From Lunularia cruciata (taxonomy: Eukaryota; Streptophyta; Marchantiopsida; Lunulariales; Lunulariaceae): DNA of 64,000 nucleotides. Positions 1-11,251 of this stretch are shown in pieces (position 1 is the first letter of the stretch; each line of letters opens with the position of its first letter). The stretch covers positions 63,838,552 through 63,902,551 of the forward strand of contig OX419756.1 of assembly GCA_948567375.1 (NCBI GenBank), read 5' to 3'. Made by a program: the position numbers and the translations under genes. A model generated the notes under the pieces. It searched no databases. It saw only the letters and a program-made list of their open reading frames with translations, and was not told the DNA's origin.

Positions 1-45
1 GCAAAGGAGCTCATGAAAAGATCCTTTGTTGCTCTTTATACTTTA

Positions 46-175
46 CTTCTTATCTCTTGGATGATTCTTGCATTGCTAAGTTCCTAGTTCTAGAGCCAGA
101 AGGAGAGATGCTTCTTATCTCTTGGATGATTCTTTCATTGTTAAGTTCCTAATTCTAGAGCAAGAAGGTGAGATG
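46..175. repeat. 65-bp direct tandem duplication
   Basis: Two head-to-tail copies of a 65-bp unit (46-110 and 111-175) differ at only a few positions, mostly transitions. The right copy runs into a short open frame (122-340, 72 codons) that I do not recognise; it may be a remnant of transposon coding sequence. The window starts just upstream, so more copies could lie outside. Confidence 0.8.
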
Positions 176-3119
176 CTTACTTTGGACCAGCTCGATCCTG
201 CAATAGATTGCACACTTACTCACTATTGGGGCATAGAAAATTACTTCCAAGATCTTTCTTTTAGGTTTGGGACTAAACACCATGTTTTTAAAATGCTAAG
301 AGCACAAAGAACTCAACTTGGACAACTACAGAGGCTATGAAGGATGGCAAAGAACTTTAAAGATATAGAGGGTTCATGCTTGCTCTTTGGGTTTAAGATT
401 GAAAAATCTTGAGCAGAAAGTAAAATTGATTGATGTGCACTTGAGTTCAGAGCCAAGGTGTTTTAGTCATTGGTAATCAATGGGCAAGAAGTCACTCTAT
501 ACACATGCAAACACTTTGGTGGACACTAACATTCTTTGGCAGTTCTTTATCTAGGTGGCAGTGCGTTCAAATCCGTGTATGGTCCTTGGGTCCAAAGATC
601 TTCAGTTTTGAAGTACCTTCATACTTGAGTTCTTCACCTCTGACGACCCTTTGGACTTTACCTATTTGGGATCATTCTTTTGGAGTGCATTTATCTTTGC
701 ACCTGTTCTCTTTGTACCTTTGCATGCATAGACACAACTAAGAGGTTTACTTTCTTGAATAAGCAATCATTCTATCATATCCATATAAAAAGAAGAGAAG
801 AAATTTATTTTTGCAACAAGATGTGAAATATGGCTAAAAATGAAGTCCAAATAGACTTTGATTCTTAATTTTTATAATTGCAGATTTTATAATTGTAGAA
901 TGAAGTACTCAAGTGAAAAAGTAAAATTTAAATATTTCAAATATATTTTATATTAGTAATCTATTTTGTATGATTTTGATATCATAGAAACATCTTCCTA
1001 ATGTCTAGTATGTAGGTTTTGATTTCTCATGTTTTATTAGTGAATCTCACCAACAATCATCCTCATGGATGATTAGGAGTCTGTTTTCTATATTGATGAT
1101 AGGAATTCTGAAGGTAAGTTTAGAACCTAGTGAAATTCTAAATAGGATGATGGAGTAGAAATTAGAATTGAATCAGTAAAATGTAAGATGATGGGTAAAT
1201 GCTAAACCCAAAATTAGGTAAGTGATATTTTTATTGAATTGGAGTAGTTCCATAGATTGAGAAATGGAGAAACAACAAAATCCTAATATTACATACCATC
1301 ATAAAATTTAATTCAGGATAGGAATTGTTAACTTTATATAGGAGAGAGGAATTGAACAAGGGAGGGTAGGGGTGAAAGATATCCTTACCCAAGATCAAAC
1401 AAGTTATTAGAGCTCACCGTTCAAATTACAACTCCATTGATTATTTAAGATACCTTGATAGATGTTCCCTCTTACAAAGTATTACAGATTTTTCTTGCTG
1501 GTAAAATTAAATTTATACAAACCATGATCTAACCTGAAATTATTTTCAGAAATAAGTAACAACCATAGAAATTTTAATTGGTTCTGAATAGGTATAATCA
1601 TACTTTTCTACACCTTTGACCTCTGGGAATTTATTCCTTTTTAAATCAACATCAATAAAACCATATAATCTTTTGTCATCATAGTTACAGTTATTTATTA
1701 ATAAAATACCAATTTTTTAATCTCCATTCTCACACATATACATGCATAAACTATCTAATGTTTAATCTCCATAGTTACATTAGTAATTCATAAATGGATA
1801 TGATATTGAGCCAAAAGATTTTTCATATATGTCCAAAGTAAACACTTATACCAACTTAAGCATTTAAAAAATTATTGAACAGATCATAGAAGTATCCTTA
1901 AGTTGTTATTGATATATTAAGAGCACTTTTGAGCTTGAATATTATCAAAAACCATGGCATTATTGTGTAAAGAGTCATACTAAGAACAAAAGGATGATTA
2001 AAATTGATGATTTTCATCTTTCCTTTCAATCTTTTTACCATGGTGAACAGAAAATATTTACCTAAAAGCTAGAAGATTAAAAGTCTGTAATATCTAGAAA
2101 CATATTTTCTAGTTTTATCATAATCTTACCTATAACCATGATTCTTGTAAGTACTCTCAGGTAGTTTGTGAAAATACACTTATTCTCTCTTTCCTTCATT
2201 CCTCTCTCCTTTGGTTGGTAAGAAAGCACCTTGCCCATATTCCTTCTTTCACCATTTTGTTTCTTACACCATATCTTATTGTAATATGGTGCCCCATCAT
2301 CATAAGTTACAAACTCTTGTGAGATGATGCCCCTTCCTTTGATGGTGATCTTAGAAAATGAAAAAGATTACCATGGTAGTTTATGTCAACTCTAAATTGC
2401 ATTGCGGACAACAACATCAAGCTTACTATTTATGCTTGTAATAAATTTTGAGTTCAATTCACCTCAAGCTCAAAGATCGTATGGAACCAGTCCAACTTGT
2501 CCCTCTATACAAGAAACCAAGATCTGATATGGGGTGGAATTTTTAGTCCAGAAACCTACTATAGTTTATATACCAAAGAAGAATTCTCTTAGTGTCATCC
2601 TAGGGTCTGAAATTCTAATAAAAAATATGGAAATTTAAAAGAGAACGCTAAGATGGAAGATGAGCATTGAGCAAGGGTAAGTTTTTTTTGTTGAGATGAC
2701 AAACCTTTCTATGATGAATGGTAATGAGAGATTGACCAATTACAAAATAACTTAGCCTCCATGATGTATTTTCCGTGCTTCTTCCTATGTAAAATAAAAT
2801 CAATCAAGAAAACCTCCGTTTTTGCTCTTCCTTTCCATGGAAGAATAAGTTATTCTTGAGCTGATTAGGAATTAAATTTAACTCACTGTGCGATAAAAGT
2901 TTCATCTCAGTTTTTTAATTGCATATGTACGTCATTTGATATGCAAAATCTCCACCAAAAATTAATCACCTCTACAATCTAGTGGTGATCTTCTTGGCAA
3001 TATTGACATTAGGTCTTCTTTGTGGAAGGAGTAGACACAATTAAGACGAGAAGAGAATATCCTCTGGATATGCTGTCTTTAGTTGAGAATGTTCAAGACT
3101 AACTCTCTCCTTAACGAGA
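176..3119. other. AT-rich sequence without a recognisable gene
   Basis: No long open frame, tRNA or clear transposon end was seen. The sequence is AT-rich with scattered short frames (for example 505-741) that resemble no family I know. Probably decayed intergenic or transposon-derived DNA. Confidence 0.6.
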
Positions 3120-4575
3120 TGGTGTATGGACACTAGAATCAATAAGAAGTCTCGTCGTCAATCAAATATGGATTATAGTTTGTTCGAGACTAACTTGGGT
3201 AATTATGAAAGGTGCAATTCCCTCAGCCATATTGTGCAAGAGCTCAAAAGAGGATAAATGGTTGATTCCCTAAATAAACTCCAATATGTCAGAAGTAGTT
3301 TTATCTTTGACAAGAACGAAAGACAATGATGGGAAGAAATAGTCTTGTTTCCAGTATGGTGATGGGATACGGAAAATAGCAAGGAATAGTTTTCTCCTTG
3401 ATAAGACAGGAAGGAGACATTGACATAATAGAAACATTGATATGACATATGAAGAGCATCTTGATATCAATATTTACTTGAGGCGATGAAACACGGCAAA
3501 TAATAAGGAATAATTTTCCCCTCACAAGACAGGAAGGAGACATTGACATGACATATGAGGAGCATCTTGATGTCAGTAATTAGTTTTGGTGATGGGAGAA
3601 GAAAAATTCTTGTCTCCAATACGGTGATGGTACAAGGAAAATAGCAAGGAATAGTTTTTTCTCTAACAAGAAAGGAAAGACATTGACATGATAGAAACAT
3701 TGATATGACTTATGAGGAAAATCATGATATCAGTACTTAGTTGAGGTGATGAGAAGAGAGTCTTGTCTTCATTATGGTGATGGAACACGGAATATATAAA
3801 GGCATAGTTTTCTCCTTGATAAGACTGGAAGGAGATATTGACATGATAGAAACATTGACATGACATGTGAAGAGCATCTTGATATCAGTGATTACTTGAG
3901 GTGATGGGACGAAAGAGTCGTTTCTCCACTATGGTGATGAAAATAGCAAGGAATAGTTTTCTCCTTGACAAGAAAGGAAGGAGACATTGACATGATATAA
4001 ACATTGATATGATCTTCATATGATAACGTTAGTTGAGGTGATGGGAAGAGTCTTGTCTCCAACATGGTGATGGAAGACGTAAAATAGCGAGGAAAAGTTG
4101 TCTCCTTGACAAGAAAGGAAGGAGATATTGACGTGCTAAAAACACTGATATGACATATGAAGAGCATCTTGATATCAGTAATTGGTCACCTCAAGTTGAT
4201 AGGGGCGGAAATGTAGATACGTAGAACACTAGAATTAGACATTGATCGAAGTCCGTCAACAGTCAATGATAGATCTTAGTTTGTTCGGGAGCAACAGGGT
4301 GAATAGACCATGAAAGGTGCAATTCCCTTAGCCATGTACTCGTTTGAACTGAGGGTAGATTGAGTTCAAAAGAGGACAAAGGATTGGTTCCCTTAATAAT
4401 TTCCAATCTGTCCAAAGTAATTTGGTATTTGACAAGAAGGGATGAAGACAATGATGTGAAGAAAGAGACTTGTCTCCGATATGGTGATGAACACGGAAAA
4501 TGGGAAGAATATTTTCTCCTTGACAAGAAAGGATGAAGACACTGATATGAAATAGGAGGAGCACCTTGATTACAT
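3120..4575. repeat. Decayed minisatellite with a higher-order duplication
   Basis: A unit of roughly 110-160 bp recurs about six times between 3,340 and 4,190. Each unit carries the recognisable blocks GGTGATGG, TTTTCTCCTTGA, AAGGAGACATTGACATGA and GAGCATCTTGATATCAG. The unique-looking flank (about 3,120-3,340: TTTGTTCG, then TGAAAGGTGCAATTCCCT, then TTTGACAAGAA) is repeated with changes at about 4,210-4,450, followed by one more unit up to 4,575. The array therefore sits inside a larger segmental duplication. The short minus-strand open frames here are by-products of the repetition and are not annotated as genes. Confidence 0.75.
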
Positions 4576-4926
4576 TAAGTAACCACCTCGACTTGATATG
4601 CAGACCTGGGCATGTAGATGATTTTGATTTTGATAGGGACGGAGATTTAGATACGACAATGACTTTCGCGTCTCATAATCTTTTTTTGTCAATCTCACTT
4701 GTGCCCCTTGCTCTCTTCAGCTGCTACTTTAAAAAGGAAAGAAAGATGTCTTTTGTATTTTGAATCACAACGTGTCCTTGGTAAAAAAAGTAAATTCTGT
4801 TCTCCATGGAAATGAGAGTGGAGACCCTTAAGGGTCCTTAAGGTTCCGCCACCAAACTGGCCAAACTACTCTTCTATTTGACAAACAAACTCCAAAGGGA
4901 CATGGATATTCTTCAGATTTAATGTA

Positions 4927-5024
4927 GGGACGTGCTATTTTCACACATGTAAACCCAGACCCCATCACTGAGATTAGTTTAGGGTCGATTAATTTACCGT
5001 CTTGTGGTGGAAATAGCATGCCCC
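4927..5024. mobile_element. MITE-like element, copy 1
   Basis: About 98 bp bounded by imperfect terminal inverted repeats. The left end GGGACGTGCTATTTTCAC pairs with the right end, whose complement reads GGGGCATGCTATTTCCAC. There is no coding capacity. A second, inverted, end-to-end homologous copy lies at about 5,611-5,714, which supports a mobile non-autonomous element over chance. The superfamily is not assigned because the target duplication is unclear. Confidence 0.55.
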
Positions 5025-5055
5025 TTACTATATAGCTACCGCTACGTATTTTATG

Positions 5056-5247
5056 GGATAGGGTATGTAATGATTTCCTTCTAAATTTGATATACTGTCT
5101 GCAGTTCGAGACATTATGAAACCAACCTCAAGAAACTAGAGGTTGGTATTACTGGGATAGGCACGTAAATGATCCTTATAATTTCTGTACACGGTCTGTA
5201 GTTAGAGACTAATGCGACTAACCTCAAGAAACTAGAGTTTGGTATCA
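5056..5247. repeat. Two roughly 95-bp tandem copies, each with a hairpin
   Basis: The segment at about 5,056-5,152 is repeated with changes at 5,153-5,247. Each copy contains CCAACCTC-AAGAAACTA-GAGGTTGG or a degraded form of it. In copy 1 this is a perfect 8-bp stem with a 9-nt loop (5,122-5,146). In copy 2 the loop is kept while the stem carries two changes. Confidence 0.65.
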
Positions 5248-5610
5248 TTGGATGTAAAATCCAAAATGCTTTCCAAACTAGTTGCAATTATATCGAATGG
5301 ATGCTAAAACAGTTACCATGTATGAATACTATAAATAACATGAATGGAATTGTATGCTTTGTTCTTCTACTGATTTTGATTCTAGAATTGTAAATTCTTA
5401 CCTTATGGATTTCAGCCTTAAATATCATTTATTTTCTTCTTACAATCGTTAAGTTCAAATTCCATCAATGAAACTTCTGAATCTGTTGAGAGATTTATGA
5501 ATTTCGTAAAGGCTTATACTAATAGGTATGTAGATAGGCTATAGGGAGGATTATACTAATAGGAACGTTTTATTTTACAATAAAATTATTGATCGTGTTA
5601 TTTTCACTAC

Positions 5611-5714
5611 ACTTTTTACTATTTCCACCATAACATTGTAATAAATCGACATTAAACTAATCCCAAGTGTTATAGTATAAGGTGGGGTTAAATGTGGTGA
5701 AAATAACAAAATGT
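5611..5714. mobile_element. MITE-like element, copy 2 (inverted relative to copy 1)
   Basis: Read on the opposite strand, this segment aligns end to end with 4,927-5,024. Shared blocks are CTATTTCCACC near one end, AATCGAC and CTAAACTAATC in the middle, and GTGAAAATA near the other end. It is non-coding. The copies differ by many substitutions and small indels, so both are old. Confidence 0.5.
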
Positions 5715-8700
5715 GTGGTGCATTCCCTATAATTAACCCTGTGTGTATTCTCAGAAATCAATTTCACTAATGAAATCATTGTGGACAACAGTACTTGAAT
5801 ATCGCGTAAGTACTTCTCTTACATTGTAGGAGAAGTAGTGAATCGTTGAACACGTCTTTGTATCGGCGCTGTGGATCTCCTATACACAACGATCCTTCAA
5901 GTAGGAGGCATTGACATTTTTATGCTGACAATTAACTACCTCGACTTGATAGTGTGGTATACAATGGCTGAAGAGACTTAACCAAGGACTTGTCTAGTGG
6001 CTTGGGCAACATAATTCGTGAAGTCACAGATTCTTCATCCAACTTCGCCACATTTGCGGGTTGAGGTCAATGGTATTGCACTGCGTTTTTGACATCCAAA
6101 CGTGCTTGCTAGGGTAGCTTCTCTTTCACGAGAATGGATAGGGACCCTGATCCTCCATGGGTGAGATATAGGCAACTTCACAATATGGAACTGTTTTCCT
6201 GGACGATGCCCACTTGACAGAGACTTTGATATTTGGACTGTACTTTGCCTCGTGATGAGGCAAGATTAGTAGTTTCCAATTTTGGACGATTCCGAAAGAT
6301 TGAGAGTGCATGTATGGGAGATATAGCAATGGACATCTGAAAGGAAATGATATTATAACATTAATTTGTTGTTGAACTCAGAACTTTTTTTTAAAAGAAA
6401 TTGGAAATGAGTTCCATTTGTGGACGAGGGGAGGTTAAACTCTTTGAAACTGTTTCTCTGAGATTTTCAGAAGTAAAACAGAAGAGTCACCCACAGCTTT
6501 AGAATTACATGGAGTAACTAGGTGGTGTGAAGGCACACGTTCTCCGGCTTACGGTAGTATTACAACCGCGAAGAGGTGGAAAGCGAAAGCATAACTATAG
6601 AAGAATAGATAAGGTCAAAAAGATAGCGAGAATGAATTTGATTTTAATGGATAGGATGGAATGGGATGTCAACCAAAAGGGGTAACAAGATGGAGGGAGG
6701 GGAGAGAGAGATAGCGGTGATTACCGTCCGAGACCAAGCCACGCCACGCCACACATAGATAAGAATACTGTTCTTGCTGTTTCAGAAGCAAGACAAGCAC
6801 AAAGGGAGATGATGATGCTGCGATGTTGACGGGAAATATCGATGAAGGATCCAGGAATGGATTACTTGGACTTCACTGGCAAGAGACTTGGAAGGATGAC
6901 ATTAATTGTAAAGTGGCAGGAGAAGAAGCTTGGGAGGAAGAAGTAGTAGTCGAGAAGAAGAAGAGAATAATAACTGCCAGCAGCAACAGCAAGACAGATT
7001 GAAGTTGTCTGTCGGCATGCCAGACAGCATCCGCTTGCACTCATTCTTTTCTTGGTCCCTCATGAACTGCGTCGCCCCTCAAGCTGGATGAGCTTGGTCT
7101 ACTCCTATACTTAGACATTGCTTTTCCGTTCTATTGAGCCGATTCGAGTGCCTAATAAACCCCGCTCTTGTTTTTCATCGCCTAAACTGAACCTGCAAAC
7201 TCCTCTTCACGGCTTGCTTTCCAGGGATCGAAGGTCGGTCAATAGCCTCCCCACCCCTCCGCCCGCGCTCTCCGCTTCTACTGCCGCTGGTCATTCGTCA
7301 CATATTGCTTGCGAAGGCAGCAGCAGTAGAATGTATGATTGATTCCTTTTGATGTATTCCTAGTAAACAAGGACCAGGAATGGTGCCTGCCCCGTCGCCG
7401 ATTCCTTTCTCTTCGTGTTGTTGTTGTTGTTGCCTGGCCTGTGTTTTGTTCGGCCATTGAGCAAACTCCGCCCGACAAGCAGCTACAGCAGCACCTTTCA
7501 TATTTCCTATTACTTGTTCTCTCTTTCCCAGAGGGCAGGGCTTGGCTGAAGGTGGGTGGGGGTGAATTATCTTTCTAGAGAAGATATATTGGCAACTGCA
7601 GCTCCTGCAAGGAAGCCGAAGGATGTGGGAACATAATACTCCTACAGTACAGTACAACAGATCTAGGAGCCATAGATGCAGTTCTTCCGGCCGCTAGATG
7701 CACGGAGGGGTAAATCCGAAAAGCAAAAGCTAGAGATTGGCCTATCAAACGACCCCTCTCAACATCGGTCACTTCGCTACAACACGACAGTCTCTGCTCT
7801 GGCACTGCAATACTACTGCATTCTTAGCTGGAGACGCACATCTAGTGCAGCGAGCGACCTTTCCTCGTCGTTCGCCGCCGCCTCCTCCCCCAAGGCAGCA
7901 TAGAGTGTGTACACGTACACGAGAACAGCAGCCAAATTCAACTGAACAAAAGCAACCCATCCACAAACTTCGATAAGTAAAATGCACAGACCCAGAAAAT
8001 TGTCAAACGACATCCATCCATCCATCCAACCAACACTGGCCATCGTACAATCCAGGTCAAGTAAGGTAGATTTACACTACGTTTCATGAAATTTTATACT
8101 GTAGGAGAGGGGACTGGAGATATTTCTTTCCAGGAACACTACGTACTACCCACTACAATACTGCTCCGCTACTACTTGACTTGTCGACGTACTAAATGCC
8201 ATAAGAAGTCACTGCTTATTGTCGGCAGTCCACCACTCGATGATCCCCACGCCATCTTAGAGCCCACCCGTGGCCACCTTACTCGGCCTTAGTTCGCACG
8301 CTTTAAATGAATGAATCATGACGTCGGTCCTGCAAGCAGCAAGCAATACTTTGTTTCTACTTGCATGGCCTACAGTCGACTTTGATCGACTCTCTTTTTC
8401 AGTGTCAGCAGCATTGTAGAGGTGAGAGTACTGGTACAAACAACAGGAAAACAGAATTGGAGAGACCAACGGTTCCTATCCATGTGGGATGTAAATCGCA
8501 ACAGCAGCTCCTATCCATGTTGGAAAGGGAGGACCTTCGTGAAATTGACTGGCAACTACCGCAGTAGCCGAATCGCTTCGGTTCCGCAATCGGCTGTGCT
8601 ACGGGGAAGAAGTGATTGATTAGAATGAGGAATTGTACTCCTCGCCCCTCGTAAACACAGGTAAAATAAATGGATGGGTAGATTTATCGACCGACAGAGA

Positions 8701-10700
8701 CATGATATCCATCTTTCCTATATTGCAGGCAGGCAGGTGGGAAGCTGACCCCAACTCCTCGACTTCCCGCGTGGTGTTATTTTGAGTACCGGTGTGGTGG
8801 TGTATTTAGAGAATCTAGGTCTTGTTGAAGATAATGAAAACAAATGCCGGGTTGTAGAAGAGCGACTCGTAGATCCGGGTCCACTATAGTTGTATTCTGA
8901 GTAGTGCATGCGTAGAGGAGGAGAGGGGAAGGTTTGGTTGTTCTTTCGCAAGGGAAGTGAGGTCGCGTCAGGTAAGGTCAGGTCAGGTCAGGTCAGGTCA
9001 GGTCGTTGGTGCTCCTGCGGTTCAAAACTCGCGCAGGCTATCGTCGCCTGCGCAAATGAAACTTAAAAAGAATAAAGGAAAAGGAGGAAGGGGAAGGCAG
9101 GCAGGCAGAGAGAAGTATGGGCAGAGAATGATAAACTATTTTACCTGACAGACATTAGCAGTTTATTGTTGAGATCTTCCTTTATGCAAATTTATACGGC
9201 ACAGAATATCATAACTCTAGGCTCGCGAGGGGCAAATGTTACATGATTGCACAAGGGGCGTTCCAGTAGCTCAGTACAGACAGGCGATGAGACACTGTAA
9301 CAAACAAAAGAACCAACAACCTGCTGCGGAAGGAAGGATAGAAAGAGAAAGTTGCTAATCTGGCCCGGCCATGATCCATCATGAAAAGAGGCGAACGGCC
9401 TGGCCACTTGTCAAACTGCGATTTTAATAGATGCCTAGGGGCACAGAGCTGACGGTATAGTATGCGCATGCCATGCCCCCATGCTACGCTAATTTCAAGA
9501 GGAGGTGGTGAATGTTGTGTGTGAGGACGCGCCTTTGCAGTTACGATCACAAAGTGATTTGATTCGACATTCTGCAAAGAACTACGCTAAGCGACAGAAG
9601 TCACCAGCAGAGCAGGGCAGAGCACAAGAGCCTCCTCCAACCATAGAGCCTTAAATAACTCACTGTACAATGGACGATATCAATGACAATCATGAATTTT
9701 CGATATTCTGTGAATATCAATTTTTTCAATCGGAACAACTAATCTATTGCCTAGCCCTCTGCACATGCATCATAAAGAGGCAGCTAGCCTCCTGCTCTAC
9801 GAAGCATGCCGGAAAGAACATCATTCGCTCGCTACAGGCTTCACTCTGTCCCACAAGAGTGCCAGGGAGTGCAGGAGGCCAAAAGTTTAGGGGCCAGCTT
9901 CGAGTGAAAAGTTCTAACAAAGAACTAGCTGCTCGCTGCCAGCCTAAGAGATATTATTCAGAAGACAAACCCTACACGACGACAAGTTATCGCAATCATT
10001 TCAATGACTGTCATCCACTACGAGAACATTACAACACAAACCCACTCAACCACATCGACTGCCAACAATTCTTTGATTCATGTGTACCGTTTTATTTCAG
10101 AGAAGCAGATTTCAATTGAAATGTACAAGAGCATCACACCTCTCGGAACTTGGTGTCTAACTATCACCGGATCCCCCAACTGGAGAACTACTGTATCTAT
10201 AGATCCTTGACGATCGTCAGCAAGAAAAAGTACCGTTATACTGGGCACCGTCAGCGGGACATGGTGGTAGTTATGGTGGTAAGAGGAGGAGAAGAAGAAA
10301 TAGGAGAAGGAGATGAGAATGGTTGTTGTTGTTGCTACTCAGCTACCAAAATTTGCAACTCCGTTGCTAAGGTTGTCGAGGAATTGTCACCTGGAGCAGG
10401 TGTGAAAATGTGTGATAACTTAACCGCCTTGGAGGAGGATCTGCTCTTTCACAGGTGCTGCAGTGTGCCAACCCAACAGTGTTGAGAGAAAGAGAAAGAG
10501 AAAGGAGAGGGAGAGGAGCAGCGGCAGCAGCATTGTACAAATAATTCACAAAATGTTTTATCAATTTGTTTCACATGTGCCAAGCTTGGACAGAACGTGC
10601 GCAGTCTGCAGAAAGCCTGTAGACTGCAATACCACGAGCGCTGGAGGCCGAACTGGAGGATAAGTGGCGGCATTGGGATGCTGGGCAAAATCGGCCGAGG
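5715..10700. other. Intergenic sequence, nothing recognisable
   Basis: Composition shifts from AT-rich to mixed near 6,400. From about 7,000 onward there are short microsatellites, including GTT repeats near 7,417-7,432 and a GGTCA run near 8,976-9,004. Many overlapping short frames on both strands show no family resemblance and no splice-supported continuity. The last part may hold the distal 3' end of the MATE transcript. Confidence 0.55.
8976..9004. repeat. GGTCA pentanucleotide microsatellite
   Basis: Five perfect GGTCA units plus GGTC, preceded from 8,961 by degenerate units (GGTCG, CGTCA, GGTAA). It looks like a slippage microsatellite. Confidence 0.85.
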
Positions 10701-10763
10701 TTATGTAGTGGACTTCATCACCTTCTTCTAACTAGTGAACCTTGGCCAAGTACATCGACGACG

Positions 10764-10822
10764 ATGCTGGATTGCGACTTCTCAAAGAATCAACGATTCC
10801 TTGAGAAGTTGCAATCCAGCAT
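10764..10822. repeat. 28-bp near-perfect inverted repeat with a 3-nt loop
   Basis: The arms at 10,764-10,791 and 10,795-10,822 are complementary at 26 of 28 positions and are separated by AAC. On the minus strand the foldback lies about 430 bp downstream of the MATE stop codon, so it could sit in that gene's 3' UTR. The loop is much shorter than in typical plant miRNA precursors. It could be an RNA hairpin, a palindromic insertion scar or a small-RNA source; the sequence alone does not decide. Confidence 0.85.
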
Positions 10823-11251
10823 TTGAACCTAAAATCTGCTGCTGATTGGATTGGCATGCCTCTCTCCTCAAAACGCCTCAACAAAAAAATTATGGTCTTC
10901 ATCCGGCTTGCATGCGTGCCCAATCTCTGGCTGTTCTGGGCACGCGATGTTGTAGAGTGACACTCGCTTCTTCATTGTTCAATCTGTGGTCTGACCTCGG
11001 AGTCGTTGTTACTTGCCTTCGCCAACAATACTATTCTTCTTGTATGTAAGCCGCCGCTTGCCGATCAAGATCTGATCTTCTGAAGGCGATAGCATCATCA
11101 TGGACCCGTCGATAAAGGGGTCTCTGTTGTGTTGAGGAAAATAACTTCTGCTACTCCTGCCGTGCTCGACCTCTGTACAATCAGTGAACCCAACCGACGA
11201 ACTGAATTGAATTGCATTCACTGAATAATTCACAATTTTCATAGCTGATTC
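10823..11251 (-). other. Probable MATE 3' UTR and downstream flank
   Basis: About 430 bp between the MATE stop and the foldback at 10,764-10,822, with no open frame of interest on either strand. I see no unambiguous poly(A) signal, so the transcript end is not placed. Confidence 0.4.

Noticed and set aside
3340-4190. CRISPR-like array
   Set aside because: Units are long, imperfect and lack the short constant-repeat/unique-spacer pattern; the organism is a plant.
3203-4526. A family of Ser/His/Phe-rich minus-strand proteins
   Set aside because: The frames follow the tandem repeat units, overlap one another, and have no start context or family resemblance.
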